A DNA stretch of 9,008 nucleotides from CAYVDH01 sp964450355 (lineage in GTDB: Bacteria; Bacteroidota; Bacteroidia; NS11-12g; UBA955). The DNA is taken from NCBI GenBank assembly GCA_964450355.1, contig CAYVDH010000149.1:1-9008 (forward strand), given 5' to 3'. Below, piece by piece: positions 1-5,983 of this stretch. The position numbers and the translations under genes were made by a program. A model generated the notes under the pieces. The model saw only the letters and a program-made list of their open reading frames with translations. It made no database searches and was not told where the DNA came from. Within the stretch, counting starts at the first letter, position 1. Each line of letters opens with the position of its first letter.

Positions 1-53
1 AAGATTTGTCATCAAGGTAAAGTATCTTCCATTTTGTTGATTAAAAAATAGAA

Positions 54-1766
54 TTACTGATTGCCTTGGACGTAAGTCATAGCTTGTTCGGCAGTTATTT
101 TTTTGTAAATAATTCGTTTATCTGAATCTAATAAAAACACTCCTGGTAAAGACAACACATTCAATTGCTTAGTAAAGCTCATTCCAATGTCCACAGTGTT
201 TGTCCATTCAATGCCATTGCTCACTATCAATTGCTCACACTTGTCCTTGGCATTTTCATCTAACGAAATTCCAAGTATTTCAACACCTAACTTTTTAAAT
301 TCTAGATAATTTGCCACTAAATATTGTATTTGCTTTTCGCAATTTGGACATTCGTTTTTCCAGAAAAAAAGTAAAGTGTATTTTGATTTAATACTATTCA
401 ATTTAAAATAATTAGAATTAGTTTGTGGCAACAGTTTTAATGAAACATTTGAGACGATTTGACCACATAAACTGGGTACATTTTTCTTGCAATAATCACA
501 AATGTCAATTTTATTTTGAGGCAATAACCAATAACCTCCACCATAGGGTGCGTCTGTATTACACATGTATTTATTGGCAACATAAATTGGTATGGCATCA
601 TAACAAACGTACATCGAATTTAAATATTTAGAGTATAAGTAATTCACAAACTCTTTATATGAAGTTTTGTTGTTAGAGGCTTCACTCACTAAATTGTCTA
701 CAGCATTAAATATAGATTTATAAGACAAATAATAACTTAAATACTGATCCACTTTTTTTAAATTATTTGAATCTGAGACTTTGGTTTTAAAATTAATTGA
801 ATTAAAACTATTTTCATCATCTTCTCCTATAAATTCTAAATTAGCTCTAGGTTTTATTGTCTTTAATTCTGTCTTTTCATTGCCATTAACATCAATTTCC
901 ATTTTTACTTTGTTTAATGTTACTTTCACTTTTCCATCTACAAACTTTACTTCAGCTTCATCATATTGACAAGGAATCACTTCTTTGCCTTTTTCATTTA
1001 TATATCCAAATTTACCCTCTCTTTTTACCTTTGCTCTATTTTCAAATAATCTAAAAACATTGTCGTATTCATAACTGCTTACCGAGTATCCTTTTGAATT
1101 TACTAACACCCATTTGGTGCTTTTTTTATAACTGATGACTTCTTTAGAAACAGCAAAAATATCATCGTATTTAATTTCAAATATTAATTTATCTGTCGAA
1201 TCAATTAATCCATACTTTTTAATCTTATCATCTAATCTTACTTTAAAATAGCCAAATCCTTTGTCATCAATTGAAGCATATTTGGGTTTGACAATTTCAA
1301 TAAAAGTTGAATTATCAATTACTCCGTACATTTTAGTTGTATATCCACTAGCTATTTCTATAGATTTTGCCATTGAAACAATGGTGTAATTTCCAAATAT
1401 ACTCATATTAACTGGCTCATTGTATTTGGGTTTTACCACTAACATTCCATCTAAATCAATTACTCCCCATTTTCCATCCATTTGTGCATCAAAAGTTGGA
1501 TCTAAAAAACTATGAGGTTTGATATAATCAAATTTTGGTTCAATTAATACAACTCCGTTTGCATTGATCATTCCATATTTTTCATTAAATTTAAATGAAG
1601 TAACATCTAAATAACCAAATTCTGCAATTAAATCATACTTCGCTTTAACTATTATCTTTCCTGAACTGTCTTTAAGTCCATATTTGTCATTTTTTTCATA
1701 AATGTATTGAGATTTTAAAGTAGTGATTAACAAAAAGAAAAGGCATATTAGTAGTGTTTTTTTCAT
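54..1766 (-). CDS. Exported WG-repeat protein with C-terminal DUF5106/TlpA-like thioredoxin domain
   Basis: Predicted exported protein of 570 residues. Residues 1-19 form a signal peptide (KK, then a Leu/Phe/Ile core, likely cleavage near KS|Q) without a lipobox. About seven WG repeats follow at residues 20-275, recognisable as KYG/KWG/KFG-[LVY]-[IK]-[DN] followed by a basic-aromatic turn (KAKYD, EPKFD, KPKY, CQYDE). A linker leads to a helical DUF5106-like segment (about 335-440) and a thioredoxin fold (about 440-570) with FFWKNECPNC; the active-site cysteines are 473 and 476, and the cis-proline lies in LSLPGVF (541). TlpA-like domains act as extracytoplasmic thiol-disulfide oxidoreductases; WG repeats are beta-rich and thought to mediate binding. 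An in-frame ATG nine codons upstream (1793) is possible, but the start at 1766 gives a clean signal peptide and lies just after a promoter-like box. Substrate unknown. Extra cysteines at 423, 426 and 434 are unusual. Confidence 0.88.
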   Translation of the reverse strand: MKKTLLICLFFLLITTLKSQYIYEKNDKYGLKDSSGKIIVKAKYDLIAEFGYLDVTSFKFNEKYGMINANGVVLIEPKFDYIKPHSFLDPTFDAQMDGKWGVIDLDGMLVVKPKYNEPVNMSIFGNYTIVSMAKSIEIASGYTTKMYGVIDNSTFIEIVKPKYASIDDKGFGYFKVRLDDKIKKYGLIDSTDKLIFEIKYDDIFAVSKEVISYKKSTKWVLVNSKGYSVSSYEYDNVFRLFENRAKVKREGKFGYINEKGKEVIPCQYDEAEVKFVDGKVKVTLNKVKMEIDVNGNEKTELKTIKPRANLEFIGEDDENSFNSINFKTKVSDSNNLKKVDQYLSYYLSYKSIFNAVDNLVSEASNNKTSYKEFVNYLYSKYLNSMYVCYDAIPIYVANKYMCNTDAPYGGGYWLLPQNKIDICDYCKKNVPSLCGQIVSNVSLKLLPQTNSNYFKLNSIKSKYTLLFFWKNECPNCEKQIQYLVANYLEFKKLGVEILGISLDENAKDKCEQLIVSNGIEWTNTVDIGMSFTKQLNVLSLPGVFLLDSDKRIIYKKITAEQAMTYVQGNQ

Positions 1767-1779
1767 GATAGAGTTTGAA

Positions 1780-1787
1780 CAAATGTA
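1780..1787 (-). promoter_or_regulatory. Candidate -7 box of the WG-thioredoxin gene
   Basis: On the minus strand this reads TACATTTG, an exact match to the Bacteroidota -7 consensus TAnnTTTG. It lies 13 nt upstream of the ATG at 1766, so the transcript would have a leader of only about 10 nt. No TTG is seen 17-23 nt further upstream, so the call rests on one element. If real, it rules out the in-frame ATG at 1793 as start. Confidence 0.45.
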
Positions 1788-1950
1788 GAGCAATAAAACT
1801 ACTTATCGTTTTATTTTAATTAAATTGATTTTATAAATCTTACTTATCTTAATTTTAATATTTTTTGTTGCCATATTAAACTAAGTTCTAACTCATAACT
1901 CTAGGAGTATTTATACAACCCCATAAAGGTCGTTTATTTCATGTCGTTTT

Positions 1951-1981
1951 ATTTTTAAAATAGACAATCCTTTCTGGATTG
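1951..1981 (-). terminator. Weak intrinsic terminator candidate for the rpsP operon
   Basis: Read on the minus strand, CAATCC and GGATTG form a perfect 6-bp stem around an AGAAA loop (1965-1981), followed by TCTATTTT. It lies about 130 nt past the stop of the last operon gene, in the right orientation. The short stem and interrupted T-tract make it only a candidate. Confidence 0.4.
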
Positions 1982-2108
1982 GGTTTACTCATTTTAATAA
2001 TACAATTCTTTCAGTTTGCAATCATAAGAATGTCATCTCAAGAACTCAAGAAAGCTTATTCAATGTTTGTTACGAATACTATTGCCAATAGCAATAAGGT
2101 CCTATTAC

Positions 2109-2846
2109 TTAATTTGAAGCCATTCCATCGTATTTTTCAAGTAGATGAACCAGAACTTTGAAATCTTTAGGGTATGGTGCTTCAATTTTTAATCTGCCTT
2201 TCTCCAAAGAATCAAATTCTATGCTGAATGCATGAAGGGCTACCCTTTTTATCAATGGTTTGTTCTCCTCCTCTTTATTGAGTTTTACTTTGCGTTTGAT
2301 AGATTCTAATAAAGCCAATTTACCACCATACAATTCATCACTTACCAAAGGCAAATTTTGTGATGCGGCATGTATTCTTATTTGATGTAATCTTCCTGTA
2401 TGTGGTAAACATTCAAGCAAAGTAAAATGCTTAAATTGTTTCAACGTATTGATTTCTGTCAACGATGGCTTTCCCTCTTTTCTTGATAATTGAACCCTGC
2501 GTTTGCTGTCGGTTAACAAAGGAATATCAACTGTTAAATCGTGAATATCAACCGATGCTTGTGTCACAGCATGGTATATTTTTTTAATTGTTCTTTTTTC
2601 AAATTGCAACGTGATGTGTTTATAGGAATCATTATGTTTAGCAATCAACATCACTCCTGAAGTTTCTCTATCTAATCGATGACATAAAATGGGCGATTCC
2701 ATGTTTTTTTTCGCCATTTCAATAATGGACAAAGCATTTGCATCATTGCGCTCGTGTAACGAAGCTACAAAGGCGGGCTTGTTGATAGCGATGACAGTAG
2801 CATCTTCATACAATATGATATCTTTGAATTTTATTGCTAAAGACAT
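2109..2846 (-). CDS. RluA-family RNA pseudouridine synthase
   Basis: A 245-residue RluA-type pseudouridine synthase, which isomerises specific uridines to pseudouridine in rRNA or tRNA in the cytoplasm. The family signature HRLDRETSG is at residues 56-64, with catalytic Asp59. Other family blocks are INKPA (21-25), TGRLHQIRIHA (150-160) and DELYGG (170-175). There is no N-terminal S4 domain: the protein starts directly with the catalytic fold, like RluA or TruC rather than RluC/RluD, so the target cannot be assigned. The ATG directly abuts the stop codon of the exonuclease gene (0-nt gap), so the two are probably translationally coupled. It is the last gene of the rpsP operon, where it joins RimM and TrmD in RNA maturation. 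A Lys/Glu-rich insert at 183-200 separates the last conserved blocks. Confidence 0.93.
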   Translation of the reverse strand: MSLAIKFKDIILYEDATVIAINKPAFVASLHERNDANALSIIEMAKKNMESPILCHRLDRETSGVMLIAKHNDSYKHITLQFEKRTIKKIYHAVTQASVDIHDLTVDIPLLTDSKRRVQLSRKEGKPSLTEINTLKQFKHFTLLECLPHTGRLHQIRIHAASQNLPLVSDELYGGKLALLESIKRKVKLNKEEENKPLIKRVALHAFSIEFDSLEKGRLKIEAPYPKDFKVLVHLLEKYDGMASN

Positions 2847-3617
2847 TTATTTATTGCTCAAAGCATTTAATCTCAATTGAGTAATCACTTTTTTGGTTTG
2901 TAAAGCAAACTCTCCCTTCATCATCCATTCGTAGTAACTTGGGTCTTCTTTCATCACTGTTTCAAATGTTTTTCCTTTGTGTTTCCCAAAGTTGAATACC
3001 ACTTGTTGTTTTTCATTGTAAACCAATCTGCCAGCTAAATCCACTAAATTACTTTGACCGCTGAATTTATGTAAATAATCTATGTTGTTTTCTAAATTTT
3101 CATATCTACCTAATTGAGCTTGAATGATGTTCCAAGTAGCTTCGGTATCTGCTTTAGCAGAATGAGCATTTTCTAAGGATTCGTTGCAATAAAACTTATA
3201 AGCAGCAGCTAAATTGCGAGGTTCCATGATATGAAAAATCCTTTGAGCATCTATGAACTTGCATTTACTTATATCAAAATCAATCTCTGATCGATACAAT
3301 TCCTCTACCAACATAGGAAAATCAAATTTATTGCTATTGAATCCTGCAAAATCACATTGGTTAATAAATTGAAATATCTCCGATGATTTTTGTTTGAATG
3401 TAGGTTCATCTTTCACGTCTTCATTTGAAATGCCATGAACAGCAGTTGCCTGAGGTGAAATAGGCATTTCAGGATTAAAACGGCTGTAATAATCTATTCT
3501 TTCGCCATTGGGCATGATTTTAATCATGAAAATCTCCACTATTCGGTCTTTGGAAGTACTGATACCAGTGGTTTCTAAATCAAAAATAACTAAGGGTTTA
3601 TTTAATATTAAATTCAT
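2847..3617 (-). CDS. DEDDh-family 3'-5' exonuclease with ExoX-like C-terminal motif
   Basis: A 256-residue protein with a DnaQ-like exonuclease fold. ExoI is FDLETTG (12-18; Asp13 and Glu15), ExoII includes FNSNKFDFPML (Asp99), and ExoIII is HSAKADTEAT (His152, Asp157), so all four acidic metal ligands and the general-base His of the DEDDh class are present. A separate C-terminal block at 208-237 (FNFGKHKGKTFETV, then YYEWMMKGEF) resembles the small domain at the end of exonuclease X-like proteins. The expected activity is 3'-5' hydrolysis of DNA or RNA; the substrate cannot be read from the sequence. It is not the polymerase III epsilon subunit by context: it sits 3 nt after trmD and 0 nt before the RluA-type gene, so it is co-expressed with RNA-modification genes. 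A role in RNA processing is possible but is inference. Confidence 0.92.
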   Translation of the reverse strand: MNLILNKPLVIFDLETTGISTSKDRIVEIFMIKIMPNGERIDYYSRFNPEMPISPQATAVHGISNEDVKDEPTFKQKSSEIFQFINQCDFAGFNSNKFDFPMLVEELYRSEIDFDISKCKFIDAQRIFHIMEPRNLAAAYKFYCNESLENAHSAKADTEATWNIIQAQLGRYENLENNIDYLHKFSGQSNLVDLAGRLVYNEKQQVVFNFGKHKGKTFETVMKEDPSYYEWMMKGEFALQTKKVITQLRLNALSNK

Positions 3618-3620
3618 TTT

Positions 3621-4295
3621 TTATTTAAGTAAATCAGGTCGTTTTTCTTTTGTTAATCGCTCAGATTCTGACATTCTCCATTCTTCTATGTTTTTGAAAT
3701 GCCCTGACAATAACACATCAGGCACCTTTAATCCTTTAAATTCAGCAGGGCGAGTATATACAGGTGGAGCAAGCAATTCATCTTGAAAACTATCAGTTAA
3801 AGCTGATTCTTCGTTCCCCAATACACCAGGAATTAACCTGACTATGGCATCTGTTACAATTGCAGCAGCTAATTCTCCTCCAGACAAGACATAACTTCCT
3901 ATTGAAATTTCTTTGGTGATGTATAAATCTCTTATGCGTTGATCGATGCCTTTGTAATGTCCACACAGTAATATGATGTTTTCAGACAAAGACAATTGAT
4001 TCGCCATGGATTGATTGAACAAAGCTCCATCAGGAGTTAAATATATGATGTCTGAGTAGTTTCTTTCCTCTAATAATTGGTCAATGCATTTAGCAATAGG
4101 TTCACACATCAACACCATGCCAGCCCCTCCACCGTATTGGTAATCGTCTATCTGACCGTATTGGTTCAAAGCATAGTCTTTCAAATGATGCAAATGTATT
4201 TCAACCAGTTTTTTGTCTTTAGCTCTTTTAACAATGGAGTGATTAAAAGGACTTTCTAAAAGATTTGGCTGTGCAGATATGATGTCAATTCTCAT
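3621..4295 (-). CDS. trmD: tRNA (guanine-N1-)-methyltransferase TrmD
   Basis: TrmD, 224 residues, methylates N1 of G37 in tRNAs reading CNN codons, using S-adenosylmethionine, and so prevents +1 frameshifting. Diagnostic blocks: MRIDIIS at the N-terminus, YGGGAGMVL (54-62), LLCGHYKGIDQR (109-120) and EISIGSYVLSGGELAA (129-144), the last two forming the trefoil-knot SAM site. Arg153 and Asp168 (in TDSF) match the family's catalytic Arg and Asp. The C-terminal segment PPVYTRPAEFKG...VLLSGHF binds tRNA in known structures. The length is slightly short of the E. coli protein, as in many Bacteroidota. It starts 3 nt after the rimM stop and ends 3 nt before the exonuclease ATG, the classic rimM-trmD arrangement. 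The function is certain from sequence and context. Confidence 0.98.
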   Translation of the reverse strand: MRIDIISAQPNLLESPFNHSIVKRAKDKKLVEIHLHHLKDYALNQYGQIDDYQYGGGAGMVLMCEPIAKCIDQLLEERNYSDIIYLTPDGALFNQSMANQLSLSENIILLCGHYKGIDQRIRDLYITKEISIGSYVLSGGELAAAIVTDAIVRLIPGVLGNEESALTDSFQDELLAPPVYTRPAEFKGLKVPDVLLSGHFKNIEEWRMSESERLTKEKRPDLLK

Positions 4296-4298
4296 TGT

Positions 4299-4796
4299 TT
4301 ATAAATCCAATATTCCATCTGGAAAATTCATGTAAATGGTTTTGTTTGTCTCGTCTATTTTAGCGCCTAAGTCTTCATGAAAAGGAATCAAAATGTCTTT
4401 GTAATTGACTCTAATTTCAAGTAAAATTTGTGATGGCAACTCTATAGTGTTTGTAATAGAATATTTAACTCCATCAATAAGATTCACCAAAGAGTAGTTA
4501 TTGTAAGTGCTATTTTCTTTTTCTAATTCTAGTAATTCAAGAATATCTAAACCAACTAATTCGCTGGCTTTGTCTTCACTATCAATGTTTTTCAGTTTAA
4601 TTAAAAACCCTTGTTCATTGACGTTTTCAATTTCAAAGGGAACAAATTTTTGATTGATAGAGAGCAATAAAAAATCTTGAAATTCATATTCTTCATCAAC
4701 TTCGATTTTAAGTTGGCCTTTGTAACCATGTGTTTTAACAACAAAACCCACTTTTTGAGTGGGTTTTGAGTGAATATTGTTTGAGGTTAATGACAT
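4299..4796 (-). CDS. rimM: Ribosome maturation factor RimM
   Basis: RimM, 165 residues, assists late assembly of the 30S head near protein S19. The N-terminal domain begins with KVGFVVKTHGYKGQLKI (15-31), the family hallmark. The C-terminal PRC-barrel-like domain ends with ILIPFHEDLGAKID (135-148) and FPDGILDL (158-165), matching the usual IPF...PEGLLDL ending. The middle is divergent and rich in Glu, Leu and Asn. The start at 4796 leaves 14 residues before the conserved core; no other ATG fits, although Val16 is a GTG. The gene lies 22 nt after rpsP and 3 nt before trmD. The first codons contain a terminator-like hairpin (4742-4768), and a small inverted repeat sits right before the ATG, which may hold its expression below that of rpsP. 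Confidence 0.96.
   Translation of the reverse strand: MSLTSNNIHSKPTQKVGFVVKTHGYKGQLKIEVDEEYEFQDFLLLSINQKFVPFEIENVNEQGFLIKLKNIDSEDKASELVGLDILELLELEKENSTYNNYSLVNLIDGVKYSITNTIELPSQILLEIRVNYKDILIPFHEDLGAKIDETNKTIYMNFPDGILDL
4742..4768 (-). promoter_or_regulatory. Terminator-like hairpin inside the start of rimM
   Basis: The arms CAAAACCCACT and AGTGGGTTTTG pair perfectly over 11 bp around a 5-nt loop (CAAAA on the minus strand). The 3' arm and what follows are T-rich (GTTTTGTTGTT). This is the shape of an intrinsic terminator or attenuator, but it lies in codons 10-18 of rimM, about 50 nt after the rpsP stop. It could cause partial termination after rpsP or slow translation of rimM. The pairing is seen directly; the function is inference. 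Confidence 0.55.
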
Positions 4797-4812
4797 TACA
4801 AAATCATTTGTA
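4797..4812 (-). promoter_or_regulatory. Inverted repeat abutting the rimM start codon
   Basis: TACAAA and TTTGTA form a 6-bp stem with a 4-nt loop in the 22-nt rpsP-rimM gap; its 3' arm touches the ATG of rimM. It could reduce access of ribosomes to rimM. The stem is A/U-rich and weak, so chance is a fair alternative. Confidence 0.35.
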
Positions 4813-4818
4813 CGGGTC

Positions 4819-5412
4819 TTAAGCCTCAGGATTCTCGGTAGTTTCAGCAGCAGGAGCTTCAGATGTTGTATTTTCTTCTGCTACAGGAGCATCAGTAGTT
4901 TCAACAACAGGTGCATTTGCAGCTTCCTCTTCGGCTTTCGCAGCAGCTTCTTCAGCAGCGATACGAGCGGCAATAGCAGCAGCTTTAGCTTCTTTAGCAG
5001 CTGTTTCAGCTTTCAATCTGATTGCATCAGCATCAGATTTAGCTTTAGCTAAGTTGTCGCGTTTACCTTGAATTTTGTTTTGTTTTTCGTTCACCCAAGC
5101 TTCAAATTTTGCATCAGCTTGTTCAGAAGTTAAAGCACCTTTGTTAACTCCACCATGAAGGTGATGTAACATCATTGCGCCTTTGTAAGATAAAATTGCT
5201 CTAACAGTGTCTGTAGGCACAGCACCGTTATCTAACCATTTCACTGCCTTATCGAGAGCTAAATCAATTGTTGCAGGGTTGGTATTTGGATTATAAGTAC
5301 CAATCCTTTCAATAAATCTACCATCTCTCGGAGCACGTGAATCTGCCGCCACAATGTAGTAGTAGGCTTGTTTTTTGCGTCCATGACGCTGTAATCTTAA
5401 TTTGGTTGCCAT
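4819..5412 (-). CDS. rpsP: 30S ribosomal protein S16 with long C-terminal extension
   Basis: Ribosomal protein bS16, 197 residues, a structural and assembly protein of the 30S subunit. The conserved core is residues 1-85: MATKLRLQRHGRKKQAYY, VVA-type block ADSRAPRDGRFIERIGTYNP (23-42) and VPTDTVRAILSYKGAM (65-80). E. coli S16 has only about 82 residues, so more than half of this protein is extension. Residues 95-167 are a predicted long Ala/Lys/Glu/Arg helix, and 168-197 an acidic, Thr/Pro/Ala-rich disordered tail. Such tails are common in Bacteroidota S16, so this is not by itself odd. It is the first gene of the operon, with a good promoter (5459-5489), a 5' hairpin in its leader and an A/T-rich leader lacking Shine-Dalgarno pairing. 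Confidence 0.98.
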   Translation of the reverse strand: MATKLRLQRHGRKKQAYYYIVAADSRAPRDGRFIERIGTYNPNTNPATIDLALDKAVKWLDNGAVPTDTVRAILSYKGAMMLHHLHGGVNKGALTSEQADAKFEAWVNEKQNKIQGKRDNLAKAKSDADAIRLKAETAAKEAKAAAIAARIAAEEAAAKAEEEAANAPVVETTDAPVAEENTTSEAPAAETTENPEA

Positions 5413-5429
5413 AAAAAATTATGTTATAA

Positions 5430-5453
5430 CCGCTAGTTCTCCGAAACTAACGG
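5430..5453 (-). ncRNA. Stable 5'-leader hairpin of rpsP (possible S16 autoregulatory leader)
   Basis: On the minus strand, CCGTTAGTT pairs with AACTAGCGG (9 bp, one G-U) around the loop TCGGAG. The hairpin is the most G/C-rich part of the leader and would begin within a few nucleotides of the predicted transcription start, about 17 nt before the ATG. It may be an mRNA-stabilising 5' cap hairpin or a ribosomal-protein leader; S16 leader motifs in Bacteroidota have, as I recall, been proposed by comparative genomics, but I cannot check whether this matches. Confidence 0.55.
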
Positions 5454-5458
5454 GGGTG

Positions 5459-5489
5459 CAAAGGTAATGTTTTTTTATTTAATTACAAA
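5459..5489 (-). promoter_or_regulatory. Promoter of the rpsP-rimM-trmD operon
   Basis: The minus strand carries TTTG (5486-5489), a 19-nt spacer and TACCTTTG (5459-5466). This is a full match to the Bacteroidota housekeeping promoter TTTG-N19-23-TAnnTTTG. Transcription would start near 5452-5455, giving a leader of about 40 nt that begins with the 5430-5453 hairpin. Confidence 0.82.
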
Positions 5490-5523
5490 TTGAATGTGAA
5501 AGTAAATTGGTAAATGGTTGAAT

Positions 5524-5642
5524 GGTTAATTGTTATTGGTTAATTGTTATTGGTTAATTGTTATTCGTTATTAGTTATTAGTTATTAGTTATTGGTTATT
5601 GGTTATTTGTTATTGGTTAATTGTTATTAGTTATTAGTTATT
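5524..5642. repeat. Heptamer tandem array, 17 uninterrupted units
   Basis: These 119 bases divide exactly into 17 heptamers of the form NGTTATT or GGTTAAT (AATAACN on the other strand), with no indel between units. Position 1 varies most (G, T, A or C) and position 6 is A or T. The array is in phase from GGTTAAT at 5524 to AGTTATT ending at 5642. It starts about 35 bp upstream of the -33 element of the rpsP promoter. Confidence 0.93.
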
Positions 5643-5750
5643 GGTTGAATTGTTAAATTGTTGCATTGTTAAAACATTGTAGGATTAGACTAAAGCCATA
5701 ACCCTTGTATTAAAATTCAAAAATCATAAAATCTGAAAATTGTTAAATTG
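5611..5750. repeat. Repeat block, copy A
   Basis: The first copy of a roughly 140-bp block that recurs at 5788-5929. It begins with the last heptamers, continues with octamers related to ATTGTTAA (5649-5672), then a non-repetitive core (to 5725, beginning at 5661) and an A/T-rich tail. The core matches copy B at 63 of 65 positions; the differences are at 5674 and 5682 or the equivalent neighbouring bases. The tail is only loosely similar. Confidence 0.88.
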
Positions 5751-5756
5751 TGGAAT

Positions 5757-5812
5757 TGTTATTGGTTAATGGTTAATGGTTAATTGTTATTGGTTAATTG
5801 TTATTAGTTATT
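5757..5812. repeat. Second heptamer array, 8 units
   Basis: These 56 bases are exactly eight heptamers of the same family as the array at 5524-5642, including three successive GGTTAAT units (5764-5784). It separates repeat blocks A and B and, like the first array, ends in AGTTATT followed by GGTTGAA and the octamer run. Confidence 0.9.
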
Positions 5813-5929
5813 GGTTGAATTGTTAAATTGTTAAATTGTTGCATTGTTAAACCATTGTGGGATTAGACTAAAGCCATAACCCTTGTATTAAAATTCAAAA
5901 ATCAATAAATCTTAAAATTCTTAAATTGG
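5788..5929. repeat. Repeat block, copy B
   Basis: The second copy of the block at 5611-5750, in the same orientation about 178 bp further right. Its core is 5839-5903. Compared with copy A it has one heptamer fewer before GGTTGAA and one more octamer (ATTGTTAA at 5819-5826 and 5827-5834), so the two copies differ by whole repeat units. Confidence 0.88.
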
Positions 5930-5957
5930 TTATTTGTAATTGGTTTTTAGTTCTGCG

Positions 5958-5983
5958 TTCTTAAATCTGAATTCTTAAATCTG
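5958..5983. repeat. Two 12-mer direct repeats TTCTTAAATCTG
   Basis: TTCTTAAATCTG occurs at 5958-5969 and 5972-5983, separated by AA. It lies between repeat block B and the stop of the GNAT-like gene. A related AATCTTAAAATTCTTAAAT stretch occurs in the tail of copy B. Confidence 0.7.

Larger units (their letters stand above)
1767..2108. other. Gene-free intergenic stretch between the RluA-type gene and the WG gene
   Basis: This 342-bp stretch is very AT-rich and no reading frame in it looks like a protein. It holds the candidate -7 box of the leftward WG gene at its left end and a weak terminator-like hairpin at 1965-1981. A short inverted repeat, TATTGC/GCAATA, is present near 2080-2097 without a T-tract. 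I see no repeats of the kind found at 5505-5983 and no RNA gene. Confidence 0.6.

Noticed and set aside
1..53. Gene or regulatory element at the left edge
   Set aside because: Only 53 bases are visible after the WG gene stop; no hairpin or promoter could be supported.
1767..1793. N-terminal extension of the WG-thioredoxin protein by nine residues to the ATG at 1793
   Set aside because: The extension puts LYICSNSI before a textbook signal peptide (MKKTLL...), and the candidate -7 box at 1780-1787 lies between the two ATGs. The internal start is preferred.
2080..2097. Terminator right after the RluA-type gene
   Set aside because: TATTGC/GCAATA gives only a 6-bp A/T-rich stem and is not followed by a T-tract on the minus strand.
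1979..2161. Short plus-strand frame in and beyond the gap right of the WG gene
   Set aside because: It overlaps the end of the RluA-type gene, has no recognisable motif, and no promoter or start context supports it.
2847..3617. DNA polymerase III epsilon subunit (DnaQ)
   Set aside because: The exonuclease motifs fit the wider DEDDh group, but the C-terminal FGKHKGK block is ExoX-like and the gene sits in a ribosomal operon, so the specific DnaQ name is not justified.
3508..3786. Open frame on the plus strand across the trmD-exonuclease junction
   Set aside because: It lies opposite two well-identified genes and its translation has no domain-like features; it is a shadow frame.
4777..5052. 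Open frame on the plus strand opposite the rpsP tail
   Set aside because: It is Ser/Cys/Phe-rich low complexity produced by the antisense of Ala/Glu codons in the S16 extension; it has no start context and no protein-like pattern.
5524..5903. CRISPR array
   Set aside because: The repeats are 7-8 bp tandem units without unique spacers, and the 65-bp core occurs only twice. No cas genes are nearby.
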